Shown: positions 26,252 through 34,089 of the stretch, in pieces
How the letters are laid out: each line of letters starts with the position of its first letter
Position numbering within the stretch: position 1 is the first letter of the stretch
Assembly (NCBI GenBank): GCA_024686135.1
Contig: JAIBDQ010000018.1
Span: forward strand, 1 to 35,297
Direction of reading: 5' to 3'
Source of the DNA: Halobacteriovorax sp.
GTDB lineage: Bacteria; Bdellovibrionota; Bacteriovoracia; Bacteriovoracales; Bacteriovoracaceae
DNA: 35,297 bases
Program-made: the position numbers and the translations under genes
The notes under the pieces: generated by a model
Databases searched by the model: none
The model's input: only the letters and a program-made list of their open reading frames with translations
What the model was told of the DNA's origin: nothing

Positions 26252-26907
26252 CCAATTCCTCTCACTGTCTCAATCCAATCTTCCCCAATTTTTTGTCTAA
26301 TCTGTAAGACATGGGTATCAACGGTTCTCGTGGTTGGGTAGTTCTCATAGCCCCAAACTTTATTTAAGATTTCTTCCCTTGAAAAAGCTCGGTTTGGGCT
26401 TTCCGCGAGTAACTTTAAAAAGTCAAATTCCATTTTTGTAAATTCAACTTGCTTTTCAGCAACGGTAACAATTCTTTGGATAGAATCAATAATTAAGTCT
26501 CTTAAAGTTAAAACTTCTGCCGTATTGGTTGCATCGGACTGAGATTCTACTTTATCTCTAATTTGAACTCGAACTCTGGCCACTAACTCTCTTGGTTCAA
26601 AAGGCTTTGTAATATAGTCGCTTGCCCCTGATTCAAGTCCAATGACTTTATCGATAAGATCAGTTCTGGCAGTTAACATAATCACCGGTTGCTTTTTGCC
26701 TTCTCCCCTAATTTCTTTTAGGAAATCAATTCCTTGTCCATCGGGTAGCATCCAATCAAGAATGAGCAGTTTATAGTCATCAACCGTTTGTTCTTTAGCT
26801 TCTGCGATTGATTTGGCCCATGTGATCTCAAAACTTTCATCACTTAAATACTGTTTTAAACTTGTTCCTAAACTTTCATCATCCTCAACGATTAATATCT
26901 TATCCAT
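26227..26907 (-). CDS. OmpR/PhoB-family response regulator
   Basis: A receiver domain (1-118) with acidic D9/D10, phosphoacceptor D51 (LILDWML) and the conserved lysine in ITKPFEP is followed by a winged-helix DNA-binding domain ending in WIETVRGIGYRL. All phosphorylation residues are present. AGGAG lies six bases before the ATG. It overlaps the sensor kinase gene by eight bases, so the two form one two-component system. Confidence 0.9.
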   Translation of the reverse strand: MDKILIVEDDESLGTSLKQYLSDESFEITWAKSIAEAKEQTVDDYKLLILDWMLPDGQGIDFLKEIRGEGKKQPVIMLTARTDLIDKVIGLESGASDYITKPFEPRELVARVRVQIRDKVESQSDATNTAEVLTLRDLIIDSIQRIVTVAEKQVEFTKMEFDFLKLLAESPNRAFSREEILNKVWGYENYPTTRTVDTHVLQIRQKIGEDWIETVRGIGYRLKFEE

Positions 26908-28495
26908 TATTTTCTCCTAGTTTTTGATTTTTAAAACTAATCGTAAAAGAAGTAGGCTTAGGGTTAAAAAGCATTTGCCCCTCCATCTCTTTTACAACCT
27001 TCTTTACTATATTTAGACCTAGTCCAGTTCCTGAACTCTTATTGCCTTTCACAAACTCTCTTGTTAACTCTTCAAGATTATCAAAATCACATTCACCTAA
27101 ATCACTGACTTCCACATAAAGTTGCTCTTCTTTCCAACTTAGTTCGACATTAATAGGCTTCAAACCATGAGTTAGGGCATTCTCAACTAAATTTTTTACA
27201 CAAATAGCGACCCAGTAAGTATCAGTATTTAGCTCACAGTCTGTCTCTAAGTATTTAACCTTGAAATCATCCCCTAGTCTTTCATCATATCCACCAAGAA
27301 GCTCTTCAAAGTACATGTTTACACTATCAACCGTTTCAAAATTAAAGTTGATAAGATCTTTACTTTGCTGAGCCTTCAAATAGTTTCGACTGGTCTCGGT
27401 TAACCTCTGCATCCTATAGACCTCTGATGATAATCTTAAAAAAGCTTCTTGCGTTTCTTCGTCCATACCGTCATATCTCTTATTTAAACGCTCAATGGTG
27501 AGAAGCATACTCGTAATCGGTGTTCTAAACTCATGAGTTAAGACCTGCAAGGCCAATCTTCTTCTATCATCCTCAAGCCTTTGCCCTTTAATTTTTACTA
27601 AAAGTAGTCTTATAGAAACCACAATCATAATAAAGAGGCCTACAAAAACCCCCAAGGTTGAGGTGTTGGCCATTCTAAAGATATGTCGAACATTATAATT
27701 CCAACAAAGTTCCCCATCTTTATAGAAGCAACTTCTACTCACTTTATAAGTCTGAAGACTATAAGGAGAGCTCTCTAAAAAGTTATCAAGATCGTCCCTT
27801 AGGTAAATTCGATATTCTAAAATATTAAAGATCTTTGGATAACGTAGCCTTGCAAATAAGAAGTCGCGAGTAAGTATAGTCCCCTGCCCTTTTGCCAAAT
27901 CAGAAAGGGCATCTTCATCAAGCCTCTCTAAGATTGAATAGATTCCCCCGAGCTCTCCAATATTTGACCTAAGTTTTTTTAGTTCCATTGTATGAAAATA
28001 AGAAAGATGATTTTTAACCCAAGATTTTTCATCATATCCGCCTTTCTTTAAATTAAAGGCCAAGTAGGCAAAAGACTTTCCTGAGGGATGCATATAAGGA
28101 GGGTCAGTAAAAAAACTTGCTGGTAAATAAGAGCGCCCCCCACATCTAAACTCTTCCCAAACCCAAACCTTTTCAAAATTCTCCGTATTAATTAATTTAG
28201 TAAAACCTTTGAAACACTTCTTCGTTGTTGAATAAAGGATGCTGTTATCTGTTCCTGGCTCAGGTAGGGTATTGGCAGGGTCTAGCAATTTAAACTGCTC
28301 AGGTGAGAAATATAGGGAATTAAAATTGACTATGGACTGAGGAGCAACTCTTCTTTGGAAATCGGTCTTAATGGCCGTGATTTCCATGGTTTCTTCTTGC
28401 GTAGCGACATTAGAGCCCTGAATAAAAAGCGCGAAGTACCCAAGAGTGAAGGCAATACCTACGGCAGTGAATATCAAGGTTACATATAGCTTCAT
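26900..28495 (-). CDS. Membrane sensor histidine kinase
   Basis: Two helices (about 3-26 and 281-301) flank a large periplasmic sensor domain of about 250 residues with four cysteines (C94, C118, C256, C264) that may pair. The cytoplasmic part has the HisKA box LTHEFRTP with H321, N-box NLVENALTHG and glycine box GTGLGLNIV. There is no HAMP domain. I do not recognise the sensor domain, so the signal is unknown. A GGGAG ribosome site precedes the ATG. Confidence 0.87.
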   Translation of the reverse strand: MKLYVTLIFTAVGIAFTLGYFALFIQGSNVATQEETMEITAIKTDFQRRVAPQSIVNFNSLYFSPEQFKLLDPANTLPEPGTDNSILYSTTKKCFKGFTKLINTENFEKVWVWEEFRCGGRSYLPASFFTDPPYMHPSGKSFAYLAFNLKKGGYDEKSWVKNHLSYFHTMELKKLRSNIGELGGIYSILERLDEDALSDLAKGQGTILTRDFLFARLRYPKIFNILEYRIYLRDDLDNFLESSPYSLQTYKVSRSCFYKDGELCWNYNVRHIFRMANTSTLGVFVGLFIMIVVSIRLLLVKIKGQRLEDDRRRLALQVLTHEFRTPITSMLLTIERLNKRYDGMDEETQEAFLRLSSEVYRMQRLTETSRNYLKAQQSKDLINFNFETVDSVNMYFEELLGGYDERLGDDFKVKYLETDCELNTDTYWVAICVKNLVENALTHGLKPINVELSWKEEQLYVEVSDLGECDFDNLEELTREFVKGNKSSGTGLGLNIVKKVVKEMEGQMLFNPKPTSFTISFKNQKLGENNG

Positions 28496-28512
28496 TCGTC
28501 TCCCAAATGCAG

Positions 28513-28541
28513 ATTATCACCAATAAACCACCCTTTGTCAG
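28513..28541 (-). promoter_or_regulatory. Sigma70-type promoter of the two-component operon
   Basis: On the minus strand CTGACA (28541-28536) and GATAAT (28518-28513) are separated by 17 bases, each one base from consensus, with the kinase ATG 18 bases downstream. A second TTGACA lies 11 bases further up (28552-28547). Confidence 0.6.
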
Positions 28542-28544
28542 GGT
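28530..28544. promoter_or_regulatory. Palindrome over the -35 box, candidate operator
   Basis: ACCCT (28530-28534) and AGGGT (28540-28544) form a perfect inverted repeat with a five-base centre, exactly covering the -35 box of the kinase promoter. It could bind a repressor or the operon's own regulator; this is inferred from position. Confidence 0.35.
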
Positions 28545-28565
28545 ACTGTCAAAATCTAGCCTTTT

Positions 28566-28595
28566 TTGTTAAGGTCTGGGCCACAAAACTATAAA
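28566..28595 (+). promoter_or_regulatory. Candidate promoter of the exonuclease gene
   Basis: TTGTTA (28566-28571) and TATAAA (28590-28595) are separated by 18 bases, and AAAGG precedes ATG 28609 by a normal distance. It faces away from the kinase promoter. Confidence 0.45.
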
Positions 28596-28608
28596 TAAAG
28601 GCCAGTAG

Positions 28609-29382
28609 ATGATTATTTTAGGAATTGATTTAGAAGGTGTTAACCAAAACTTAGTAGAAAATGGGGTTAATTTAGAAGTAGACCGCGTTATCGAAATCGG
28701 AGCAGCCTTATGGGACTGGGAAGCAGGTCAACCAGTAAGCATGATCTCTGAAATAGTTAATGAGCCAGACCGATTAAAAATTTCTGAAGAGCTAGAAGAG
28801 TTAACCGGTATCTCTGAAAGCATCTGCCAAAAATGGGGCCTCGGAGAAAAACATATCGAAGCCACACTTAGAAACCTTGCCGCCATGATGGATAGAGCTG
28901 ATTATTGCATGGCCCATAATGGTACTAACTACGATGAGCCAATGATAAAGGCCATGTTCAAAAGGTTTAATATAGAAATGCCTGGAACAGTCTGGATCGA
29001 TACAATGGTAGACCTTGAATTCCCTAGACTAATCAAAGGAAGAAGCATGGCCCTTCTCGAACATGCCCATGGCTTTATAAATCCATTCCCTCACAGAGCG
29101 ATCACCGACGTTCTATCGATGTTAAAAATCGCTAGCAATTATGATATTAATAGAATGGCCAAGCTAGCTGAATCTCCTATTGTTAAAATTATTGCCAAAC
29201 TTAATGCTCCAAATTGGCGAAATGCCAACGAAGTGGATGCCTTTAATAAAGTTAAAAACAAAGTGGCAAAGGCCAGATTTAAATGGAATCCTTCTAAAAA
29301 AACTTGGTTCAAAGAAGTTCACCAAGTGCTCCTTGATGAAGGTAATATCAACTATGATTTTGATTGGTTTATTGAGCAATAA
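28609..29382 (+). CDS. DEDDh 3'-5' exonuclease-family protein (DnaQ-like)
   Basis: The DnaQ fold carries all five catalytic positions: D7 and E9 in GIDLEG, D109 in HNGTNYDEP, H162 and D167 in HRAITDVLS. It should remove nucleotides from the 3' end of DNA or RNA using two metal ions. The C-terminal ~85 residues are extra; KARFKWNPSKKTWFKEV (221-237) resembles the DUF5710-type motif that often occurs with nucleic-acid enzymes. It precedes the motor operon by 98 bases and seems to have its own promoter, so a shared function is possible but not shown. Confidence 0.8.
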   Translation: MIILGIDLEGVNQNLVENGVNLEVDRVIEIGAALWDWEAGQPVSMISEIVNEPDRLKISEELEELTGISESICQKWGLGEKHIEATLRNLAAMMDRADYCMAHNGTNYDEPMIKAMFKRFNIEMPGTVWIDTMVDLEFPRLIKGRSMALLEHAHGFINPFPHRAITDVLSMLKIASNYDINRMAKLAESPIVKIIAKLNAPNWRNANEVDAFNKVKNKVAKARFKWNPSKKTWFKEVHQVLLDEGNINYDFDWFIEQ

Positions 29383-29420
29383 CAATAAGTTAACCTTATT
29401 ATTAAAACCGACCTTTTTGC

Positions 29421-29448
29421 TAAAGTAAATCCCTCGAGCACCCGACAA
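29421..29448 (+). promoter_or_regulatory. Sigma28 (FliA)-like promoter before the motor operon
   Basis: TAAAGTAA (29421-29428) and CCCGACAA (29441-29448) resemble the flagellar sigma28 elements TAAAGTTT and GCCGATAA, six of eight bases matching in each. The spacer is 12 bases where 11 is usual. The start ATG 29481 is 32 bases downstream. Suggestive only. Confidence 0.35.
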
Positions 29449-29480
29449 GTTAACTGTTAGATTTATGAACAGGAGACTTC

Positions 29481-32400
29481 ATGTCAGCTCACCACAATGA
29501 CGACGAAAACAAAGACGACGGTTCCGTTTGGACCTCCTATTCTGACTTATTCACAACTGTCGCCGTCATCTTTCTTGTTATGTTTGTCTTTGCCCTCCTC
29601 AGATCTGGAATAAATACGGCTAAGGCCCTGCGAGAAAAACAGGCACAAAAAGAAATCCTTGAAGGAAAGATTCCTGAAAAACTTGCTCTAGATAATCAAA
29701 AAAAGAAAGACACCTTAGATAAATCTATAAAAGAAATGGATAGTTTTAATGAAGTCATTGATCAAAAAATGATGGAAATTAATACTTTCCAAGAAAAAAT
29801 GAAAAAGCACCAAAATGTGATGGTGGATCTTCTTAAAGACCAAGAAATTAAAGAAACGGTTATGGCCGAACTTCGAAAGGAATTGGATCAAAAAGAAGTG
29901 GATATGGTTAAAACGACTCAAAAAATTGATGACCTCAATAAAACTATAGAACAAAAAATAGCCGCCTTGAGTGAGAATAAAAAAGAAACTATCGCTCTAG
30001 AGAAAAGGAAAATTGAGTTAAAAAAACAGATCGTCGACTGGGAACAAAAAGTTGTTGAAATAGAAGAACAACATGAAGAGAAAATCATTAAGAAGAATGA
30101 AGATATAAAAAGCCTGCAATTAGAGGTTTTAAATAAAGACCAATCCAACGACCAGCTAGAACAAAAAATAACTAACTTGAAAAAGGTAGAAATAGAGAAA
30201 GTTGAAATCATTAAAAGTCTTGAGAACAATGTCGAGGGTCTAAATAAAGATTTACTAACAAAGAAAGAAGAATTGAAAGGCCTTGAAAGTAATTTAATTG
30301 AAACTAAAAAAACCGTTAAGATTAAGTCTGCCAATATTGAAAATCTACAAAAGAAGCTCACAAACGAATTAGAAATAAATCAACAACTTGATAATAAAGT
30401 AGTCGACCTCTCTAAAGATCTTCGACAGACTCAAAAAGAAGTTAAACTGGCTAAGTCTGAAATTGCTCAGAACAAGAATCAAATACAGGAAAAAATTAAG
30501 AAGATCCAAGAATTAAAGCAAAATGTTGCTGATCAAAATCTTGTCAATCAAGATTTAAATAAAAATATTGAAAAGCTTGATCAGACTGTGACTAAAGCCA
30601 AAAACCAAATCAAGGCCCTTGAAAATCAAGTTAGTAATAAAGATCAAAGAATCACAAACTTAGATAAGGAATTAACCAATCTACAAAAAACTTATGATCA
30701 ATCAGTTATTGATAATCAAAAACTTAATAAAAAGTCAGAGAATCTAACTGCACAACTGGCCTTAACCACTGAACAGCTTCAATTAGAACAACTAGATAAA
30801 GCCAATATTGAAGTAGACTATAAGGCTGCCGTAAAGAAAGCCGAAGAGATGCATAAAAACATAGAGAACATGAGACAAAATGTAGATGGTTTACACAAAC
30901 AAATCACGGCTAAAGAAAACATCGTTAAAGATCTCGAAGTTCGTCTAGCTTCTTCAAAAGCCAAAAACTTTAAAAGTAATAACAAAAATACGGCACTCAA
31001 TAGTAAGGTTACGAGTCTAGAGACCCAAATTAATAAATTAAATAGTGAACTTAAAAATGAAAAAGAAAATAAAAATAAGGTTAATCAAGACTTAGCAAAC
31101 CTAGAACAAAATTATTCAAGAAATGAGAACAAAAGAAAAGAACTGAAGTCCGTTATTAATGGCCTTAATCGTCAGATAACAAATCTACAATCAGATATAA
31201 ATTCTAAAGATAGTAAGAACAAAGGACTTAATAACGAAGTAGCCAAGTTAATGAAGCAACTTGATGGGCAAATGAGTAATAACGGAAAACTAAGTCAGAA
31301 TATCGATTCTCTTAAAAAGCAAGTAAATGAACTAAACAGTTCACTTGGGCAAAGAGCGGCAAATCAAAAAACTCTTGAACAAAGGGTCGCCACACTTAAG
31401 AATGGCATTCTTAGAAGAGATGGAAACAATCAAGAGTTAAGTAAGAATATTGAGGATCTAGAAAATAAAGTTGCCGGACTCAATTCAGACCTTCAAAAGA
31501 AGGGCCAAACTGTAAAAGGGCTAGAGTCACTTTTAAAAGATTTACAGAGTAAATACGCCTCAGCCCAGAATGAATGGAGTAAAACTAAAAATCAGGGTAA
31601 CCAAAAAGATAATCTTATCTCGCAGCTAAAAAACCGAATCGCTACAATGAACAACCAGATCTCGAAGAATGGTCAGGTAAGCATGGGGATTAAAGAAAGG
31701 TTTGATCGCATGGCCAATGATTACTCTAAGGCACTAAACAGAAGTAAAGGGCAGGAGGAAGAGCTAAGAAAGCTAAATAATAAGGTTCGTGAACTCTATG
31801 CCCAAATGGAAACAGATAAATTTCAAGAGATTGAACCAAACAAACTAGAAGAAGAAAATACGATGCTAGCTCAGCAAAATGCCGTTCTTAAGAAGTTACT
31901 CGAAAGAAGAGAAAAGGAAGCTACCAATAAGGCAAAAGATGAAGGAAGAAAGATAGCTAGTGTTCAAAACTCACTACGGGCTCATATTGGAAAGAAAATC
32001 GCAGATAGAATGAAAGCTGCCAACTTAGATGTTTTTGTGGATCCTAACACTGGAGCCGTAATCCTAAGAATGGATAATAGCTTTTTGTTCAAGAGAAACT
32101 CGGCGGACTTATCTAATGGACTTAAAAAGACCTTAAAAAATGTCATCCCCCTTTATGTTGATGAATTGTTTAAAGATGCTGGAGTGGCAAACAAGATCAA
32201 TCACGTTAATATTATTGGTCACGCCTCCCCTAGACATAGACAAAAATACGTAGACCCGCTTGGCAAGAATATTAGGGCCTATAATTTCAACTTAGATTTA
32301 AGTTCAGACCGCGCAAGAAGTATTGTGAAATACATTTTTGGCCGTCAATTCGGAACTTTTGAATATGCACCTCAATTTAGGCAAAAAGTACAGGCCATAG

Positions 32401-32549
32401 GAAAAAGTTTTTCAGATCCTGTCCTAAGAAAACCTGGGTCAATAAAGAAGCCCAGTAATGACTGCGGAAAGTATGATTGTAAGCTAAGCCGCCGAGTAGA
32501 GATCAGTTTTACGCTTAAAGATAATAAAGACGTTTGGGAAAATAAATAA
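29481..32549 (+). CDS. Giant MotB-like stator protein: one TM helix, ~750-residue coiled coil, OmpA-like C-terminus
   Basis: TSYSDLFTTVAVIFLVMFVF (18-37) aligns with the MotB transmembrane segment YADFMTAMMAFFLVM, putting D22 at the ion-carrying aspartate. A Lys/Glu/Asn/Gln-rich coiled coil follows (about 50-800), with repeated LNKDL-, NLQKK-like heptads. The last ~190 residues form an OmpA/MotB-like domain: FLFKRNSADL (867-876), VNIIGHASPR (909-918), NLDLSSDRARSIVKYI and RRVEISF, expected to bind peptidoglycan, plus a CGKYDC pair. MotB is about 300 residues; the coil is the unusual part. In MotB orientation the coil would be periplasmic. AGGAG precedes ATG by six bases. It pairs with the MotA/TolQ-like protein after it. 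Confidence 0.8.
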   Translation: MSAHHNDDENKDDGSVWTSYSDLFTTVAVIFLVMFVFALLRSGINTAKALREKQAQKEILEGKIPEKLALDNQKKKDTLDKSIKEMDSFNEVIDQKMMEINTFQEKMKKHQNVMVDLLKDQEIKETVMAELRKELDQKEVDMVKTTQKIDDLNKTIEQKIAALSENKKETIALEKRKIELKKQIVDWEQKVVEIEEQHEEKIIKKNEDIKSLQLEVLNKDQSNDQLEQKITNLKKVEIEKVEIIKSLENNVEGLNKDLLTKKEELKGLESNLIETKKTVKIKSANIENLQKKLTNELEINQQLDNKVVDLSKDLRQTQKEVKLAKSEIAQNKNQIQEKIKKIQELKQNVADQNLVNQDLNKNIEKLDQTVTKAKNQIKALENQVSNKDQRITNLDKELTNLQKTYDQSVIDNQKLNKKSENLTAQLALTTEQLQLEQLDKANIEVDYKAAVKKAEEMHKNIENMRQNVDGLHKQITAKENIVKDLEVRLASSKAKNFKSNNKNTALNSKVTSLETQINKLNSELKNEKENKNKVNQDLANLEQNYSRNENKRKELKSVINGLNRQITNLQSDINSKDSKNKGLNNEVAKLMKQLDGQMSNNGKLSQNIDSLKKQVNELNSSLGQRAANQKTLEQRVATLKNGILRRDGNNQELSKNIEDLENKVAGLNSDLQKKGQTVKGLESLLKDLQSKYASAQNEWSKTKNQGNQKDNLISQLKNRIATMNNQISKNGQVSMGIKERFDRMANDYSKALNRSKGQEEELRKLNNKVRELYAQMETDKFQEIEPNKLEEENTMLAQQNAVLKKLLERREKEATNKAKDEGRKIASVQNSLRAHIGKKIADRMKAANLDVFVDPNTGAVILRMDNSFLFKRNSADLSNGLKKTLKNVIPLYVDELFKDAGVANKINHVNIIGHASPRHRQKYVDPLGKNIRAYNFNLDLSSDRARSIVKYIFGRQFGTFEYAPQFRQKVQAIGKSFSDPVLRKPGSIKKPSNDCGKYDCKLSRRVEISFTLKDNKDVWENK

Positions 32550-32567
32550 CTCGTAAGGGAGTAAGTT

Positions 32568-33506
32568 GTGATACTTAACATGGTTTTTGACTTTTTTAGT
32601 AACTACCTAATTGAATTCATGGGTTCAATGCTTGTCATCGGTCTTGGATTCAGATGGGCCAGTTGGCATGCGAGTAAAAGGGAAGATGCCTATTTTACAG
32701 GTTTTACCTCTGAAATAGAAAAGACTATCCTACTTCAAAAAGATGTCACCCATGAACAAGTCGAAGATGTGGATAAGTATCTAGTAGAACTCCTAGAAAC
32801 GGTCAGTGAAAAGCTCCCCACTCGTAGCCTTAGAAATAAAAAGCAATCAAAGAGCAACCAGGAAACCGCCGAAAAAATGGGGGCTCAAAATGTTGTTTCC
32901 CTAAGAGAGTATGTAAAAGGGGATCAAAGCTTATTCCTTGGGATAAAAAATGAAAGTGCTTCTTTTAAGTCTAAGTTCCCACCAAATTTTAATGAGCTAA
33001 CAGATCGAATTCTGGAAAAAGATGACAACTGGAATAAGCTATTAAACTTTTTTCCAATAGGTCCGATTTCAAGGTTGATCGATATCCTACCAGGACTTTT
33101 TGTTGTCTTCGGAATCTTCGGTACTTTTATCGGAATCTCAATGGCGCTTCCAAAAATTGCAGAGATGGATTTTAATAATCTTGAAGCTTCAGGTGAAATA
33201 CTGACTCAGTTCGTACTAAGTGTAACTTATGCCATGAAAACAAGTATTGCTGGTATTCTCTTTTCAGTGATTATGACTCTTCTAAATACGATCGCTCCAG
33301 TAACTGGTATGAGAAATAGAACTTATAAAAAGATTTCAAATTGTTTTGAAAATATCTGGCATTCAATTCATGGTGAAAAGTCTATTGAGGAAGAAATGCA
33401 CGAAGTCCTTCCTGCTCTTTTAGAGGAAGTTAAGGCGCTTAGAAAAGCGGCTGAAGATAAAAATGAATCAGATGAGGAGAAACTTGAGCATAAGGAAGGA
33501 GCTTAA
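32568..33506 (+). CDS. MotA/TolQ/ExbB-type proton-channel subunit of the motor
   Basis: Three membrane helices: near 15-30, 171-193 (ILPGLFVVFGIFGTFIGISMAL) and 213-245 (TYAMKTSIAGILFSVIMTLLN), with about 140 cytoplasmic residues between the first two. The GIFGTFIGI and TSIAGILFS segments are the PF01618 hallmarks that line the ion path. The pore-facing helices would meet D22 of the upstream MotB-like protein. A C-terminal charged helix ends the protein. Start is GTG 32568, six bases after AAGGGAG; ATG 32580 is an alternative. The next gene begins two bases after the stop. Confidence 0.82.
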   Translation: MILNMVFDFFSNYLIEFMGSMLVIGLGFRWASWHASKREDAYFTGFTSEIEKTILLQKDVTHEQVEDVDKYLVELLETVSEKLPTRSLRNKKQSKSNQETAEKMGAQNVVSLREYVKGDQSLFLGIKNESASFKSKFPPNFNELTDRILEKDDNWNKLLNFFPIGPISRLIDILPGLFVVFGIFGTFIGISMALPKIAEMDFNNLEASGEILTQFVLSVTYAMKTSIAGILFSVIMTLLNTIAPVTGMRNRTYKKISNCFENIWHSIHGEKSIEEEMHEVLPALLEEVKALRKAAEDKNESDEEKLEHKEGA

Positions 33507-33508
33507 TC

Positions 33509-33994
33509 ATGAGCGCCATCGCAAACCTAGTTAAAGGTTGTCCCCTTTTTCATGAGATCTACGATAATGAAGTCGAAAAGATTTTGGCAGACTGTCTCGT
33601 GGCGACCTATCAGCCAGGTGACATCATCATGAAACAAGGCGAAGAAGGCACGGATATTTGTGTTATCTTAAGCGGCTATGCAAATATTTCAGTCCTAAAA
33701 GGTGAGGAAGAACATTTTATTGCGACCATTGGTCAGGGTGATATCTTTGGCGAAATGGTTTTAATTAATGAGACAAAAAGAACTGCCAATATTGTTTGCA
33801 AAGAAAAGTGCGACGTCCTTGTTTTGAGCTTTGAAAACTTTTATAAGTTTTTTAGCAAGAACCCCTCAGTCTTTGCCCTTATGGTTTTAAATGTAACGAG
33901 ACTAATTACCAAAAGACTTAAAAATTCTAATCTTGTTGTCCAAGAACTGAATCATAAAATCATTGAGCTAGAAGGAAAAAACAAGGCAGCATAA
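33509..33994 (+). CDS. Stand-alone cyclic-nucleotide-binding-domain protein
   Basis: A CNB beta-roll fills most of the 161 residues: YQPGDIIMKQGEEG (34-47), ILSGYANI, and the phosphate-binding cassette FGEM (80-83) with R91 followed by TAN, the positions that hold a cyclic nucleotide phosphate and sugar. The C-terminal helices lack the CRP helix-turn-helix, so it is not a transcription factor. It starts two bases after the proton-channel gene with AAGGAAGGAG upstream, so it is firmly in the motor operon. It may couple a nucleotide second messenger to motor activity; this is inferred. Confidence 0.8.
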   Translation: MSAIANLVKGCPLFHEIYDNEVEKILADCLVATYQPGDIIMKQGEEGTDICVILSGYANISVLKGEEEHFIATIGQGDIFGEMVLINETKRTANIVCKEKCDVLVLSFENFYKFFSKNPSVFALMVLNVTRLITKRLKNSNLVVQELNHKIIELEGKNKAA

Positions 33995-34014
33995 CTCAAT
34001 ACTTTCAATACCTT

Positions 34015-34053
34015 AGAGGCTGTCAATTCACCATCTCCCAGATGAAATCCTCT
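34015..34053 (+). other. Nested inverted repeats after the motor operon
   Basis: CATCT (34032-34036) and AGATG (34040-34044) flank CCC, inside AGAGG (34015-34019) and CCTCT (34049-34053), followed by a pyrimidine-rich stretch. The arms are short and the inner spacers unequal, so a terminator is possible but weak. Confidence 0.25.
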
Positions 34054-34089
34054 CTTTCCTTTCCATCTCACCATGCTTATCCTTAAGAT

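Noticed and set aside
29384-29400. AATAAG/CTTATT hairpin after the exonuclease gene
   Set aside because: Six A/T-rich pairs with no following T-run; too weak for a terminator.
29918-30361. Minus-strand frame rich in Phe/Ser opposite the coiled coil
   Set aside because: A mirror of Lys/Glu codons on the other strand, not a plausible protein.
30000-31750. Apparent short repeats resembling a repeat array
   Set aside because: They are A-rich low-complexity codons of the coiled coil in one open frame, with no regular spacer-repeat pattern.
29481-33994. Calling the motor operon a Zorya system
   Set aside because: No ZorC, ZorD or ZorE is present, the gene order is reversed and the long coil is on the MotB-like subunit.
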